Positions 35,281 to 44,976 of a DNA stretch of 64,000 nucleotides are shown here, in pieces (the first letter of the stretch is position 1; every line of letters starts with the position of its first letter). The position numbers and the translations under genes are program-made. Below the pieces are notes generated by a model. The model saw only the letters and a program-made list of their open reading frames with translations. It had not been told where the DNA came from and did not search any database. Source of the DNA: Rhodobacteraceae bacterium Alg238-R152. GTDB taxonomy: Bacteria; Pseudomonadota; Alphaproteobacteria; Rhodobacterales; Rhodobacteraceae. Location: NCBI GenBank assembly GCA_900537125.1, contig UNRJ01000004.1:425975-489974 (forward strand), read 5' to 3'.

Positions 35281-36809
35281 TTCAAGTCCTCCCCGTGCTC
35301 TCCCAATACAGCATCAACGTAGTCCGGGACGTCAAACAACTGCCAGGCTGTGCCTTCCAGAAATGCCATCGTGGGTCCGGCAAAAATCGAAAGCGCAGCC
35401 AACATCGCCAGCGCCAATCCAACACCCACAAACGCGTTTACGCCAACCGTTGTGACCTCTTCAGACGCATCAGCTTCTGAGGCCTCAAAAGCCGTTGCTT
35501 TCCAAAAGATCACACTGCCTGCCCGCGCAAAGCCCACAATTGTCACCAAAGACCCAATCAAGATTGCAGCCCAGGCCACCCCCATCCACGACATGTCGCG
35601 CACACCGTCCATCACCAAAAGCTTGCCAAGGAATCCGCTCAGTGGCGGCATACCGGTGACACCGATGGCACCAACAAAGAAGAAGGCTGCAAACAGACCA
35701 TTTTGCACGATGGGAGGCTGAACTGAGAGTGCGTCACCCCCGCGTCGGGATACAATCAAATCCGCCAACAGGAACAGCGCCGCTGCCGCAAACGTGGAGT
35801 GCAACAGATAATACAGAGCTGCTGCAATGGCCTCGGGTGTGAACGCTGACACAGCCAACAACAACGTCCCCATAGAACCAACCACCGCAAATGAGAGCAT
35901 CGGCATCAGGCGCCGCGCCCCCAGTACCCCAATTGCGCCAACCGCAATGGTGATCACTGCCGCTGGCATCAACCAGTTGCCAATCAACCCGTCAACCGCA
36001 GACACATCAGGCCCAAACACAATGGTGTAGAACCGAATGATCGCATAGGCGCCCACTTTGGTCATGATGGCAAACATCGCTGCCACAGGTGCCGGGGCGT
36101 TCGAATAAGTGCCCGGCAACCAGAACTGTACCGGGAACAAGGCCGCCTTGATAGCAAACACCATCAGCAACAGCACAGCGGACACACGCAGAACCGCCGT
36201 TTCGTCCGTTGGCAACGTCCTGACTTTATCCGCTAGATCGGCAATGTTGAGCGTACCGGTTGAGGCGTAGAGCGCTCCCAACGCAAAGAGGAACAATGTC
36301 GAGCCAGCCAGGTTCATCACCACATATTGCAGGCCCGCCTTAAGCCGCACCTTGCCACCGCCATGGATCATCAACCCGTAAGAGGCAATCAGGAGCACTT
36401 CAAAGAACACAAACAGGTTAAACGCATCCCCTGTCAGGAAAGCGCCTGAAACACCCATCAGCTGAAACTGAAACAGCGCATGAAAATGCCGCCCGCGATT
36501 GTCCCACTCGGTTGCAATCGCGTGCCACAGCACCACAAGCGCCAACACCGAGGTCAACAAGACCATCATTGCAGACAGGCGATCCAACACCAGCACAATG
36601 CCAAACGGCGCGGGCCAGTCGCCAAGATAGTAGACGTGGGTTTGACCATCCTCCGCCATCACGGTCAGGCCCACCGCGACGGCAACCAATGCAAGTGTTC
36701 CTGCCATAGACGCCCACCGCGCCAGCTTGATGTCGTGACGCATGACATAGGCTATGACCGGCGCGAGCAGCGCAGGCAGAATAACCGGGGCAATTATCCA
36801 GTGGTTCAT
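35277..36809 (-). CDS. mnhD: Na+/H+ antiporter subunit D
   Basis: The product is 510 aa, an NuoN/M-like proton-channel subunit with about 14 TM helices. A conserved lysine-bearing region is AIKAALFPVQFWLPGTYSNAP, and GMPPLSGFLGKLLV is the Oxidored_q1 signature. It is translationally coupled to both neighbours (ATGA overlaps). Confidence 0.94.
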   Translation of the reverse strand: MNHWIIAPVILPALLAPVIAYVMRHDIKLARWASMAGTLALVAVAVGLTVMAEDGQTHVYYLGDWPAPFGIVLVLDRLSAMMVLLTSVLALVVLWHAIATEWDNRGRHFHALFQFQLMGVSGAFLTGDAFNLFVFFEVLLIASYGLMIHGGGKVRLKAGLQYVVMNLAGSTLFLFALGALYASTGTLNIADLADKVRTLPTDETAVLRVSAVLLLMVFAIKAALFPVQFWLPGTYSNAPAPVAAMFAIMTKVGAYAIIRFYTIVFGPDVSAVDGLIGNWLMPAAVITIAVGAIGVLGARRLMPMLSFAVVGSMGTLLLAVSAFTPEAIAAALYYLLHSTFAAAALFLLADLIVSRRGGDALSVQPPIVQNGLFAAFFFVGAIGVTGMPPLSGFLGKLLVMDGVRDMSWMGVAWAAILIGSLVTIVGFARAGSVIFWKATAFEASEADASEEVTTVGVNAFVGVGLALAMLAALSIFAGPTMAFLEGTAWQLFDVPDYVDAVLGEHGEDLK

Positions 36810-37171
36810 GCGCCCTGCCCTTCGTTATTGTGGGCATCGTCTTCCGGATCAGCCAAGTTGATCTCGTCGCTATCTGCCTCAAGATAGGCCCCCAGCGCGA
36901 TCATCACCAACACCGCAGTCATACCAAAGCTGATCACAATCGCGGTCAGAACCAGCGCCTGTGGCAGCGGGTCGGAATAACTCACATCCGCATATTTGTT
37001 TAGGATCGGCGGCGCATTGATCGCCAATCGCCCCGTCGAAAACAGGAATACGTTTACGGCATAAGACAACAACGCCATGCCGAGGATCACAGGAAAGGCC
37101 CGCAGGCGCAGGATCAGATAAATCCCGCCCGCCGTGAGAACGCCAATGGCACTGGCAACAATCATCTCCAT
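36806..37171 (-). CDS. mnhC: Na+/H+ antiporter subunit C
   Basis: The product is 121 aa, a three-TM NuoK-like subunit (VLTAGGIYLILRLRAFPVILG; DPLPQALVLTAIVISFGMTA) with an acidic C-terminal tail. ATG 37171 follows a strong GGAGGG site in the end of the mnhA gene, leaving one base between stop and start. The long upstream frame is not used. Confidence 0.93.
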   Translation of the reverse strand: MEMIVASAIGVLTAGGIYLILRLRAFPVILGMALLSYAVNVFLFSTGRLAINAPPILNKYADVSYSDPLPQALVLTAIVISFGMTAVLVMIALGAYLEADSDEINLADPEDDAHNNEGQGA

Positions 37172-37172
37172 G

Positions 37173-40049
37173 TCACTGGCCCTCCTTTTGATCTTGGTCT
37201 GTTGCGCTTTCTTCTGGCACTTCAGACGGGTCGTGATCCATTGGGGCCACGTTGATGGTTTCCCCGGCAAACCGCGCTATCCGCGACAGGCTGTACAGCA
37301 TCAACATCACCGCGCCGAGCACCGCAAGGAACACACCAAGGTCAAACGCCATGGCTGTAGCCCATTCAAATTCTTCGATGGGGGGGAAGTGCAGATATCC
37401 GTAGGCGCTGGTCAAAAACGGTTTGCCCGCCAGCCATGCGCCCACACCGGTCAGCCCGGCAATGATTACACCCCAACCAATCATCGAGTGATATTCGATC
37501 CGTTGACGCAGCTGAGCCCAAGCAAAGCCCGACGCCATGTATTGCATCAAAAGTGCAATCGAGATCACCAGCCCGGCAACAAAGCCACCACCCGGCTGGT
37601 TGTGCCCACGCAGGAAGATGTAGATGCCAACCATCACCGCAATTGGCAACATCGCCCGAGTTGCCACCACCATCATCAGCGGGTGACGATCACGTGACCG
37701 ATCCGGCGAAAACGCCCGGTCCCGCAGACGTTTTGCCGCTGGCCCCCGCAACAGCGCGTCCATCAACGCAAAGATCGTCAGGCCAGCAATGCCCAGCACA
37801 ATGATCTCGCCGTAGGTGTCATAACCCCGGAAGTCGACAAGGATCACGTTCACCACGTTGGTGCCGCCGCCACCTTTGTACGAATTTGCGAGGTGATAGG
37901 CCGAAATACTATCGACATCGCGGGTCAGGAACGCCATCGCCAGCGCCGCAACTGCGCCACCGCCAGCAATCGCAATCACCGCATCGCGCAGCCGCTTGCC
38001 AGTGCTGCTTTCCGCCGGAGTGTCCTTCGGCAAAAAGTACAGGGCCAACAGCAGCAACATGATGGTCACGGTCTCAACTGAAATCTGTGTCAGCGCCAAA
38101 TCCGGTGCTGAGAGATACACGAAGCCACCAGAGATCATCAGGCCAATAATCGAGATAAAGACCAGAGAACGGAACCGATTGCGGTGCTGGCTCACAACCA
38201 GCCAAGTGGCCGCAACAAGCGAAAGCCAGCCCACCCAAACGAGGGGAGGTACAGGCAAAATTTCCCGGGTTGGGGCTGCTATGCTGCCGGTAAAGTAGGC
38301 ATGCACGCCAACAACAATGGTGGTCACAACAAGAAACGCCAAATACCGGCTCATCACGCCGTTGTGTGTGCTCCGTGCAAAGGCCTTTGAAAACGCCACA
38401 CAACGTTCGATAATCGCGTCAAAGATCACTTTTGCTTCTGGCCGCGGCATCCGCAGCCACCCGGCATTCAGCTTGGCTTGTGTCATCAGCAGGAGCGCGC
38501 CTACTGCAAACGCAATCACCGACATCCACAGCGCAGGTGTCACACCGTGCCAAAGTTTCAGGTGCGGATGAGTATCCAATCCAGTCACGGCATTCGCAGC
38601 GGCCGTCACAAGAGGTTCTGCCAAAAACGGCATCGCACCAATCAGCACCACCAGCACGGTCAACAATGCAGGCGCCGCGTAAAGCCCAAACGGCGGATCA
38701 TGTGGTTTGGCTGGATAGTCGTCCCGCACGGGACCACCAAACACATGGAAAATGAACCGGAATGAATAAGCCACCGAGAAACACGCTCCCAATGTCGCCA
38801 GAACCGGCACAATCCATGGGTTGTTGTACCAAACTGTATGGGCCGCCTCTTCAAGCATCATCTCTTTGGAAATAAACCCATTGAGCGGAATAGTCCCCGC
38901 CATCGACAAGGCCGTAATAACGCCAATAATCGCGGTGATTGGCATCAGCTTGGCCAATCCCCCCAACCGTTTGATGTCACGCGTATGTGCCTCGTGATCG
39001 ACAATCCCGGCGGTCATAAACAACGCCGCTTTGAAGGTCAGGTGGTTGATGATGTGGAACATCGCCGCAATCACCGCCGCCTTGGTGCCAAAACCCAACA
39101 GCATGGTGAGCAGGCCAAGATGGCTCACTGTAGAAAACGCCAACAGCGCCTTCAGATCATCTTTGAACAGCGCGATCACCGCGCCCAAAACCATGGTGAT
39201 CAATCCAGTGGTCGCCACGATGTAAAACCAGGGCTCCGTGCCTGCCAAAACCGGCCACATGCGGGCCATCAGGAAAATACCCGCCTTCACCATGGTGGCC
39301 GAGTGCAGGTAGGCCGACACGGGAGTTGGCGCCGCCATCGCATGGGGAAGCCAGAAGTGGAACGGGAACTGCGCTGATTTGGTGAACGCCCCAATCAGGA
39401 TCAGGATCAGCGCAGGCATGTACCATTCGCTGGCCTTGATCAACTCACCCTGCGCCAAAATGTCGGTCAGATTGTAGCTGCCCACGATATTGCCAAGGAT
39501 CAGCATGCCGCCAATCATTGCCAACCCACCGGCGCCGGTCACAGTCAGCGCCATCCGTGCACCCTGTCGGCCTTCGGGCAGATGCTTCCAATAGCCGATC
39601 AGCAGGAAGGAGGAGAGGCTGGTGAGCTCCCAGAAAATCAATAGCAGCAGTATGTTGTCGGACAGAACAATACCCAGCATCGCGCCTTGGAACAGCAGCA
39701 AATAGGTGTAAAACTGCCCCATAGGATCGTCGCCGGACAGGTAAAACCGCGCATAGAGAATGATCAGCAACCCAACCCCAAGGATCATCCCGGCAAACAA
39801 CAGCCCCAACCCATCCAGGAAGAAGCTTGCTGATAAGCCCAACTGCGGCAACCATTCAATTGTGGTGCTCACCACTTCGCCGCGCATAACCGCAGGCACC
39901 TGCGTGCCCAACAGCAGCAGCGCCAAAATCGTCGGAACGGCGGTAAAACTGGCGCAGGCATTGCGCCCCGCGCGGATCATTAGCCCCGGCATCAAAGCGC
40001 CAAGAAATGGTAAAATGGCGACTAAAGCCAGAATACTGCCGTCGTTCAT
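37173..40049 (-). CDS. mnhA: Na+/H+ antiporter fused subunits A+B
   Basis: The product is 958 aa. Residues 1-about 650 are the NuoL-like MrpA core (LTSLSSFLLIGYW, SAQFPFHFWLPHAMAAPTPV, AGTIPLNGFISKE); a MrpA C-terminal segment follows (APDLALTQISVETVTIMLL). The last about 150 residues are a MrpB domain (FLRGHNQPGGGFVAGL). This accounts for the absence of a separate mnhB gene and is the group 2 (alphaproteobacterial) layout A/B-C-D-E-F-G. First gene of the operon; the 129-bp upstream region should hold its promoter. Confidence 0.94.
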   Translation of the reverse strand: MNDGSILALVAILPFLGALMPGLMIRAGRNACASFTAVPTILALLLLGTQVPAVMRGEVVSTTIEWLPQLGLSASFFLDGLGLLFAGMILGVGLLIILYARFYLSGDDPMGQFYTYLLLFQGAMLGIVLSDNILLLLIFWELTSLSSFLLIGYWKHLPEGRQGARMALTVTGAGGLAMIGGMLILGNIVGSYNLTDILAQGELIKASEWYMPALILILIGAFTKSAQFPFHFWLPHAMAAPTPVSAYLHSATMVKAGIFLMARMWPVLAGTEPWFYIVATTGLITMVLGAVIALFKDDLKALLAFSTVSHLGLLTMLLGFGTKAAVIAAMFHIINHLTFKAALFMTAGIVDHEAHTRDIKRLGGLAKLMPITAIIGVITALSMAGTIPLNGFISKEMMLEEAAHTVWYNNPWIVPVLATLGACFSVAYSFRFIFHVFGGPVRDDYPAKPHDPPFGLYAAPALLTVLVVLIGAMPFLAEPLVTAAANAVTGLDTHPHLKLWHGVTPALWMSVIAFAVGALLLMTQAKLNAGWLRMPRPEAKVIFDAIIERCVAFSKAFARSTHNGVMSRYLAFLVVTTIVVGVHAYFTGSIAAPTREILPVPPLVWVGWLSLVAATWLVVSQHRNRFRSLVFISIIGLMISGGFVYLSAPDLALTQISVETVTIMLLLLALYFLPKDTPAESSTGKRLRDAVIAIAGGGAVAALAMAFLTRDVDSISAYHLANSYKGGGGTNVVNVILVDFRGYDTYGEIIVLGIAGLTIFALMDALLRGPAAKRLRDRAFSPDRSRDRHPLMMVVATRAMLPIAVMVGIYIFLRGHNQPGGGFVAGLVISIALLMQYMASGFAWAQLRQRIEYHSMIGWGVIIAGLTGVGAWLAGKPFLTSAYGYLHFPPIEEFEWATAMAFDLGVFLAVLGAVMLMLYSLSRIARFAGETINVAPMDHDPSEVPEESATDQDQKEGQ

Positions 40050-40178
40050 CAGCGCCCTCCCGTTCGTTGACCCTGAGTGATAAGCATCCCACCGTCTTAA
40101 AACAACCAGCGCCTACCCAAAAGGCCGTAGAAAAATCCCGTGTTTCTCACGGTTTGGGCGAAGATGCCGCAGGCCAAC

Positions 40179-42116
40179 TCAAAACTGCTCCGCCAACGCC
40201 TGCAAACCGGGATCATCGGGATTAAAGGCCAAGGCCTGCCGCATCCGTTTTTTGGCTGCAGATCTCCCCTCAACCTGTGCCGTCATGCGGATCAAGCTGC
40301 TCCAGGCCTGTGGACTTTGTGGGTTGAGCCGCACCGCTTCCGACAACGCAGCAATGGCGGACGGGATATTGCCCGAGACCATGGAATAGCCAGCCACCTG
40401 CAAATGCGCCTCGGCAAAATCCATCTGGTTTTGCACCACGCTGCCGAACTCCCGATACGCGCGTCCCAACCCGGCGCGCAAACTGTCCGGTAATCGGTCT
40501 GGCCGCTGGCTCATGATGGCCCGCGCCGCCGCCAATCGCACCGCACGCACGTCATCATTCAGACCTTGCAGCAGGTATGGTGCTGTCGCCACCACGGCCC
40601 GCGCCCGCAAGGCATTAAGTGCACCAATCCGAATTTGCGGATCGTCATTTTCCATAAACGCCGCCAAGTCTTCCAAATCTAATGTCGTTGCTCCCGGCCC
40701 CAACAGCCACAACGCCGTGGCCCTTACCAGATTGGGCTGCCCCTCATCCTGTGCCAGCCCTAACAAATCGCCTGCTGCTGAACGCGGGTTCGCCCTCCCC
40801 AAAGCCAGCACTTCGCCGTAATGCGGTTCTTGCCAGCGCCCATTTGGGAACCAACCCTTCACCTGCTCCGCCGCCCAGACATTGCTCTTATCATCATGAC
40901 AGGTGGTGCATGCGTTGGGGCTGTCCAGCTTGTCGCTCAGATCAGGCCGTGGCACCCGAAAACTGTGATCGCGCCGCGGATCGGTGCCCATATAGACCTT
41001 GTCCACCATATGACAGCTCACACATTGCGCCGCCTCGGTGCCTTCCGGATGGTTGGTATGCGCCACATCCTCATAATCAGCCAGCCGCAAGCTCACAAAA
41101 TCAGGATTGCCCGCCGGCGAATGGCACTGCGTACAAACAGCATTGCTTTCTGCCACCAACTCCGCTGTATGCGGATCGTGACAGTTCGCGCATGTCACGC
41201 CTTTCTGAGACATTTTGGACTGCAAAAACGAGCCATAAACATAGACCTCGTCCAAAATCTGCCCATCAGCGTGATACAATCCGGGCCGCAACATCGCGAG
41301 GTTATAGTTGTCGGCAAACGCTTCTCCCGGCAGCGGGTTTCCGTTGCCAAACCCCTCGCGCCGCGCATGGCATCCGGCACATTGCTCCATCGCAGCAACT
41401 GGCTCCGACATCTGTGCGGTGAAGCCCCACTTGTCCAGATCGACAGAAAACCTCTCCGGTTTCTCACCATCCACAATCTGCAAATGCGCTGCCGCTGGGC
41501 CGTGACAGGCCTCACAGCCAACACCAATCTCCGCCTGTGTGCTCGCGTACCGGCGGGTCGAAAAATCATAGTTCTTCTCAAAACCCGTGGCGTGGCATTC
41601 TGCGCACCGGCTGTTCCAATTTTTGTAAACACCGGTCCAATGAAACGCATCTTCCGGTGGCAGATCTTGATCTGGATACAGGTGATACCAGCGTTGCTGA
41701 TCCACATCCCAAACCACATCAAAACTCTGCAGCCGCCCTTTGCCTGTTGATAGTATGGGATGCTCCAACGGATGCACGCCACCCACCGAGTGCATTTCAT
41801 AGACTGCTTCAATCCCATCCTTTTCCTGAACCGTCACCACATATGTGTCGCCCGTTTTGCTAAAGGCCGCGAGCATTCCATCGTGCTCAAAGCTCTCGCC
41901 CTCAAACGCCCCCTCAAAGCTGTCTTCACCCGGCACGCGCCACGCTTCACCATGATGCGAAGTCTGCCACGCATCATAAGCGTCAGTATGACAGTCCGCA
42001 CAGATTTGTGACCCCACATAGGCGGGCACGCCCTCCCCATGGGGAGACTGAGCGTTTCCGGCCGTCCCAAGCATCAACAAAACCGAAGCCAGTCCGAAAA
42101 AAGTCTTTAAAGTCAT
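40179..42116 (-). CDS. Octaheme c-type cytochrome with C-terminal HEAT and TPR repeats
   Basis: The product is 645 aa. After a signal peptide (FFGLASVLLMLGTAGNAQ), eight CxxCH heme motifs begin at about residues 39, 171, 201, 246, 309, 328, 365 and 403; the cytochrome c554/c'-like fold is suggested by VGSQICADCHTDAYDAW. Residues about 440-545 look like HEAT repeats (DLEDLAAFMENDDPQIRIGA) and about 585-640 like a TPR pair. It is likely periplasmic; substrate unknown. ATG 42116 is preferred over TTG 42131, leaving 11 bp after the BatD-like gene. It is the last gene of the MoxR/VWA operon, so it is a plausible client of that module. Confidence 0.85.
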   Translation of the reverse strand: MTLKTFFGLASVLLMLGTAGNAQSPHGEGVPAYVGSQICADCHTDAYDAWQTSHHGEAWRVPGEDSFEGAFEGESFEHDGMLAAFSKTGDTYVVTVQEKDGIEAVYEMHSVGGVHPLEHPILSTGKGRLQSFDVVWDVDQQRWYHLYPDQDLPPEDAFHWTGVYKNWNSRCAECHATGFEKNYDFSTRRYASTQAEIGVGCEACHGPAAAHLQIVDGEKPERFSVDLDKWGFTAQMSEPVAAMEQCAGCHARREGFGNGNPLPGEAFADNYNLAMLRPGLYHADGQILDEVYVYGSFLQSKMSQKGVTCANCHDPHTAELVAESNAVCTQCHSPAGNPDFVSLRLADYEDVAHTNHPEGTEAAQCVSCHMVDKVYMGTDPRRDHSFRVPRPDLSDKLDSPNACTTCHDDKSNVWAAEQVKGWFPNGRWQEPHYGEVLALGRANPRSAAGDLLGLAQDEGQPNLVRATALWLLGPGATTLDLEDLAAFMENDDPQIRIGALNALRARAVVATAPYLLQGLNDDVRAVRLAAARAIMSQRPDRLPDSLRAGLGRAYREFGSVVQNQMDFAEAHLQVAGYSMVSGNIPSAIAALSEAVRLNPQSPQAWSSLIRMTAQVEGRSAAKKRMRQALAFNPDDPGLQALAEQF

Positions 42117-42127
42117 AAATGTGTCTT

Positions 42128-43408
42128 TCAAGTTTGATGCGTCGAGACCGGATTGAGTGGCGGCAATTCCGGTGCCTGCGTGTCGTGACGATAACGACTT
42201 TTCTGACGTTTTCTATCACAGAGTGCCTTTAGGTGCAGCCAGGCCTGTGTTTCGTTTTCCCTGGGATTTTTGCCAAACTGCACAGCCCCGATGTCCAGAA
42301 AGGCTTGCTTGATGGCCGTTTCCGTTTCTGGATCCGCCACTGGTACTCTCTGCGCCCAGACTAGATAGGCCTGTTTGGAGGCCCCCAGCTGCCGTGCTTT
42401 AAGCGTTTTCCTGAGGATGCGATAGGCATTCCGTGCGCCATTCAAGTACCGTTCTTGTGTCAGTCGCCATCGCTGACGCACCAGCGGTGCGCCCCATCTC
42501 ACAAAGATCGCAATCAGAGCCATAAACAGAACGACGACAACCGCCCACCACACCAGCGTCATCACATCCAAAGGATCAGAGCGCGGTGCAAGTACCGGTG
42601 CATCAACCTGCACCTCAATGGCCTCAACCACCGCCTCCTCTACTTTGCCTGTCTCTAAGTTGAACCAGGCCAAGCGCACGTCTGGCAAAACACCGTCAAC
42701 GCCACCCTCAGCCACATATACAGTCTTTTCCCGCCGAACTCCTTTGACCAACCCACGGTTTTCGGTTTCTTCTATCACCGGGCTCTCTGGATAGGCCCGC
42801 AGTCCGGCAAGCCCGTCTTCCGGTGTCACAGGTGGCAAGAACATCGGCGACACGCCTTCGATATTCACCTCAATCACCCGCGCAAAACTTGCGCCAGCCT
42901 CCAGCCCCTTGGACTCCCCTTCGACAGTCTGCGTCAGTGTCAGCTTCTCCGCCGCGACAAACGGATCCAGTGCCTCTGCACCATCCGGCACCACGCCAGT
43001 CACCGTCTGCGCAGGCACTGGCAATGTTGCCTCCAGCACATCGCTGCCCTCAAGCGCGCGGTACCGCACCGTCACCTCGCCCGCCGGCATCTCAAACGTG
43101 CCTGGCACAACCGGTGTGATCTGATAGCGCCGCGAAATCCCGGACCACGTCTCCCCATCAATGCGCTTGCTGGTTGGGGAGCTGGCTTTCTCCGGCAACC
43201 GCACCATCAAATTTGGGGTCTCAAAATCTGGCCACATCGGTGGGTCCGGCATAAACGTCGGCACCAAAACCGTCAGCCGCAGTGTCAGCGGTTGTCCCGG
43301 CACGGTCTCAGTTTCCTCAAAGGTCACCTCAAGCTGCGGTTGCTTGTCCTGTGCCCAAAGCGCTGAGGCACTCACCATCCACACAAAGATCAACACCACC
43401 CGCCTCAT
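42128..43408 (-). CDS. BatD-like membrane protein (oxygen-tolerance family)
   Basis: The product is 426 aa. A signal peptide (RRVVLIFVWMVSASALWAQ) is followed by Ig-like periplasmic domains (VTFEETETVPGQPLTLRL, ITPVVPGTFEMPAGEVTVRY), one TM (VWWAVVVVLFMALIAIFV, about 315-335) and a helical cytoplasmic tail. This is the layout of BatD in aerotolerance-type operons. It overlaps the VWA-TPR gene by ATGA. Confidence 0.8.
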   Translation of the reverse strand: MRRVVLIFVWMVSASALWAQDKQPQLEVTFEETETVPGQPLTLRLTVLVPTFMPDPPMWPDFETPNLMVRLPEKASSPTSKRIDGETWSGISRRYQITPVVPGTFEMPAGEVTVRYRALEGSDVLEATLPVPAQTVTGVVPDGAEALDPFVAAEKLTLTQTVEGESKGLEAGASFARVIEVNIEGVSPMFLPPVTPEDGLAGLRAYPESPVIEETENRGLVKGVRREKTVYVAEGGVDGVLPDVRLAWFNLETGKVEEAVVEAIEVQVDAPVLAPRSDPLDVMTLVWWAVVVVLFMALIAIFVRWGAPLVRQRWRLTQERYLNGARNAYRILRKTLKARQLGASKQAYLVWAQRVPVADPETETAIKQAFLDIGAVQFGKNPRENETQAWLHLKALCDRKRQKSRYRHDTQAPELPPLNPVSTHQT

Positions 43409-44976
43409 GGCTGCTCCCCCCGCGCCGCTTCCAACCGAAATCGTTGTTTCAGGAAATCCTCGGTGCGTGTGTCCACTGTGCGCATCCACTGGTCCGTGGA
43501 CAAATGTGCGGGCATATCCTCTGTTGGCACTTCGATCTGAGTGTCCTCTCCCCGACCCGTTTCATTGTCAAACACCACATCGTCCGCCCCAATCCCGCTA
43601 TCTTCGCCGGTGTCGGATTGCTCCCGCGTGGTCTCGACATACTCCACAATAGCTTTGGAAATCGGCAGGTTTTGCTGCGCGCCCAGATGGTCTGGATCAA
43701 GCTCCAACGCCCGTTCAAACGCCCGCACCCCGTCGCGGTATCCACGAGATTTCAAATGCGCCATGCCTTGCAAAAAGGCCGCATCCGCCGTGTCCAGCCG
43801 GGCCATCTCTTGGGCGGCTGTGTCATATTGCCCCCCACGATAGAGCGCCATGCCGCGCAAATACGGATCCTCAAACGCCTGCGCCGCAGCGTCATAGTCC
43901 TTCCGCTCAAACGCCCGCCAGCCCTGTTGGTCCGGCGTCAAAAACCAGTCTCTCCAACCTTCCGCCTGCGCTTGCTCCGGCTGCAACAACCACAAAATCA
44001 GCATCGCCTGACCAGCCCAGCGCACCGCCATGCCGCGCCGGAACCACAGAAGCAAAAGCACCAAAGCGGGCCAGGCGAGCCATACCCCGCGATCCTCCCA
44101 TGGCTGCGTTTCATCTTCCAGCTGTGCCCGGCGATAGGCGGATGCCAAAGAACGCTCCACTTCGGCCACATCCCGGTCATCCGGCGTCACCCGCGTCGCG
44201 GCAGCATTCTCCGGCACCCGTGGCATAGCCGCTGCCTCCGGTATCATCATCAAGAAACTCATAGAAGCCACCGCTTGAGCCAGTTCAGCGCCTTCTTCTT
44301 TGGCACCTCTCTGGGCCCAAGCCTCAGACAATTCCGACGATACACTGGCCGGCAATTCATCGATCATGAACACCACGCCACCCGGCATGCCTTCCCGCGC
44401 TAACAGCGTCTGCGCCACCCGAAACCCACCCACAATGTCCTGCCCCTCAATGGGCATCACATCCGGTGTCAGTCCTTCTAGATAGGGCTGCATCACGCCG
44501 GGATCTTCGCTCATCGGCACCACCACATGCGCACTTCCTGCAAACGCCACCAGCGCCGTGCGTGCGCCACTGCGCAACGCCAACAAATCCATGGTCTTCT
44601 GCCGCGCCCGTGCCAGCCGCTCCGGTGCGACATCGGTGTTTTGCATAGACGGTGTGATCTGCATCACAATCACCAACGGGGCTGTTTGCGCCGAAAATGG
44701 CGTTGGTGCACGTGTCCAACTTGGCCCCGCCACCGCTGCAGCCAACAGCAGCAGCACCAGAGAAATCACATCAATAGGCTGCACCCATTTGGCACTGTTG
44801 CCTGGCACCGTCAGTGCCTCTGCCAAATGGGGAGGCAGCCATCCATCATTGCCGCCGCTGGCGTCACGTCGTTTGCGCAATCGCCACCACGTCCACAACA
44901 CGGGCACGGCACACACAAGCAGCCACGGTCGCAGAAAGTGAAAGGCCTCAAAGAACAGCGTGAGGTCAGCCGTCAT
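43405..44976 (-). CDS. VWA domain protein fused to TPRs (BatB/BatC-like), degenerate MIDAS
   Basis: The product is 523 aa. Two N-terminal TMs (RPWLLVCAVPVLWTWW, VISLVLLLLAAAVAG), a VWA domain (about 95-260), two more hydrophobic segments near 305-345, then TPR repeats (AFERKDYDAAAQAFEDPYL through AFERALELDPDHLGAQQNL, about 365-460) and an acidic tail. The metal-site motif DxSxS is replaced by QITPS and the later Asp motif reads FMIDELP, so metal-dependent binding is doubtful. ATG 44976 is fixed by the ATGA overlap with the preceding VWA gene. Confidence 0.84.
   Translation of the reverse strand: MTADLTLFFEAFHFLRPWLLVCAVPVLWTWWRLRKRRDASGGNDGWLPPHLAEALTVPGNSAKWVQPIDVISLVLLLLAAAVAGPSWTRAPTPFSAQTAPLVIVMQITPSMQNTDVAPERLARARQKTMDLLALRSGARTALVAFAGSAHVVVPMSEDPGVMQPYLEGLTPDVMPIEGQDIVGGFRVAQTLLAREGMPGGVVFMIDELPASVSSELSEAWAQRGAKEEGAELAQAVASMSFLMMIPEAAAMPRVPENAAATRVTPDDRDVAEVERSLASAYRRAQLEDETQPWEDRGVWLAWPALVLLLLWFRRGMAVRWAGQAMLILWLLQPEQAQAEGWRDWFLTPDQQGWRAFERKDYDAAAQAFEDPYLRGMALYRGGQYDTAAQEMARLDTADAAFLQGMAHLKSRGYRDGVRAFERALELDPDHLGAQQNLPISKAIVEYVETTREQSDTGEDSGIGADDVVFDNETGRGEDTQIEVPTEDMPAHLSTDQWMRTVDTRTEDFLKQRFRLEAARGEQP

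Noticed and set aside
40179..42116. Octaheme cytochrome as hydroxylamine oxidoreductase or nitrite reductase
   Set aside because: No CxxCK active-site heme, no HAO-type spacing, and an added HEAT/TPR tail; family assignment left open.
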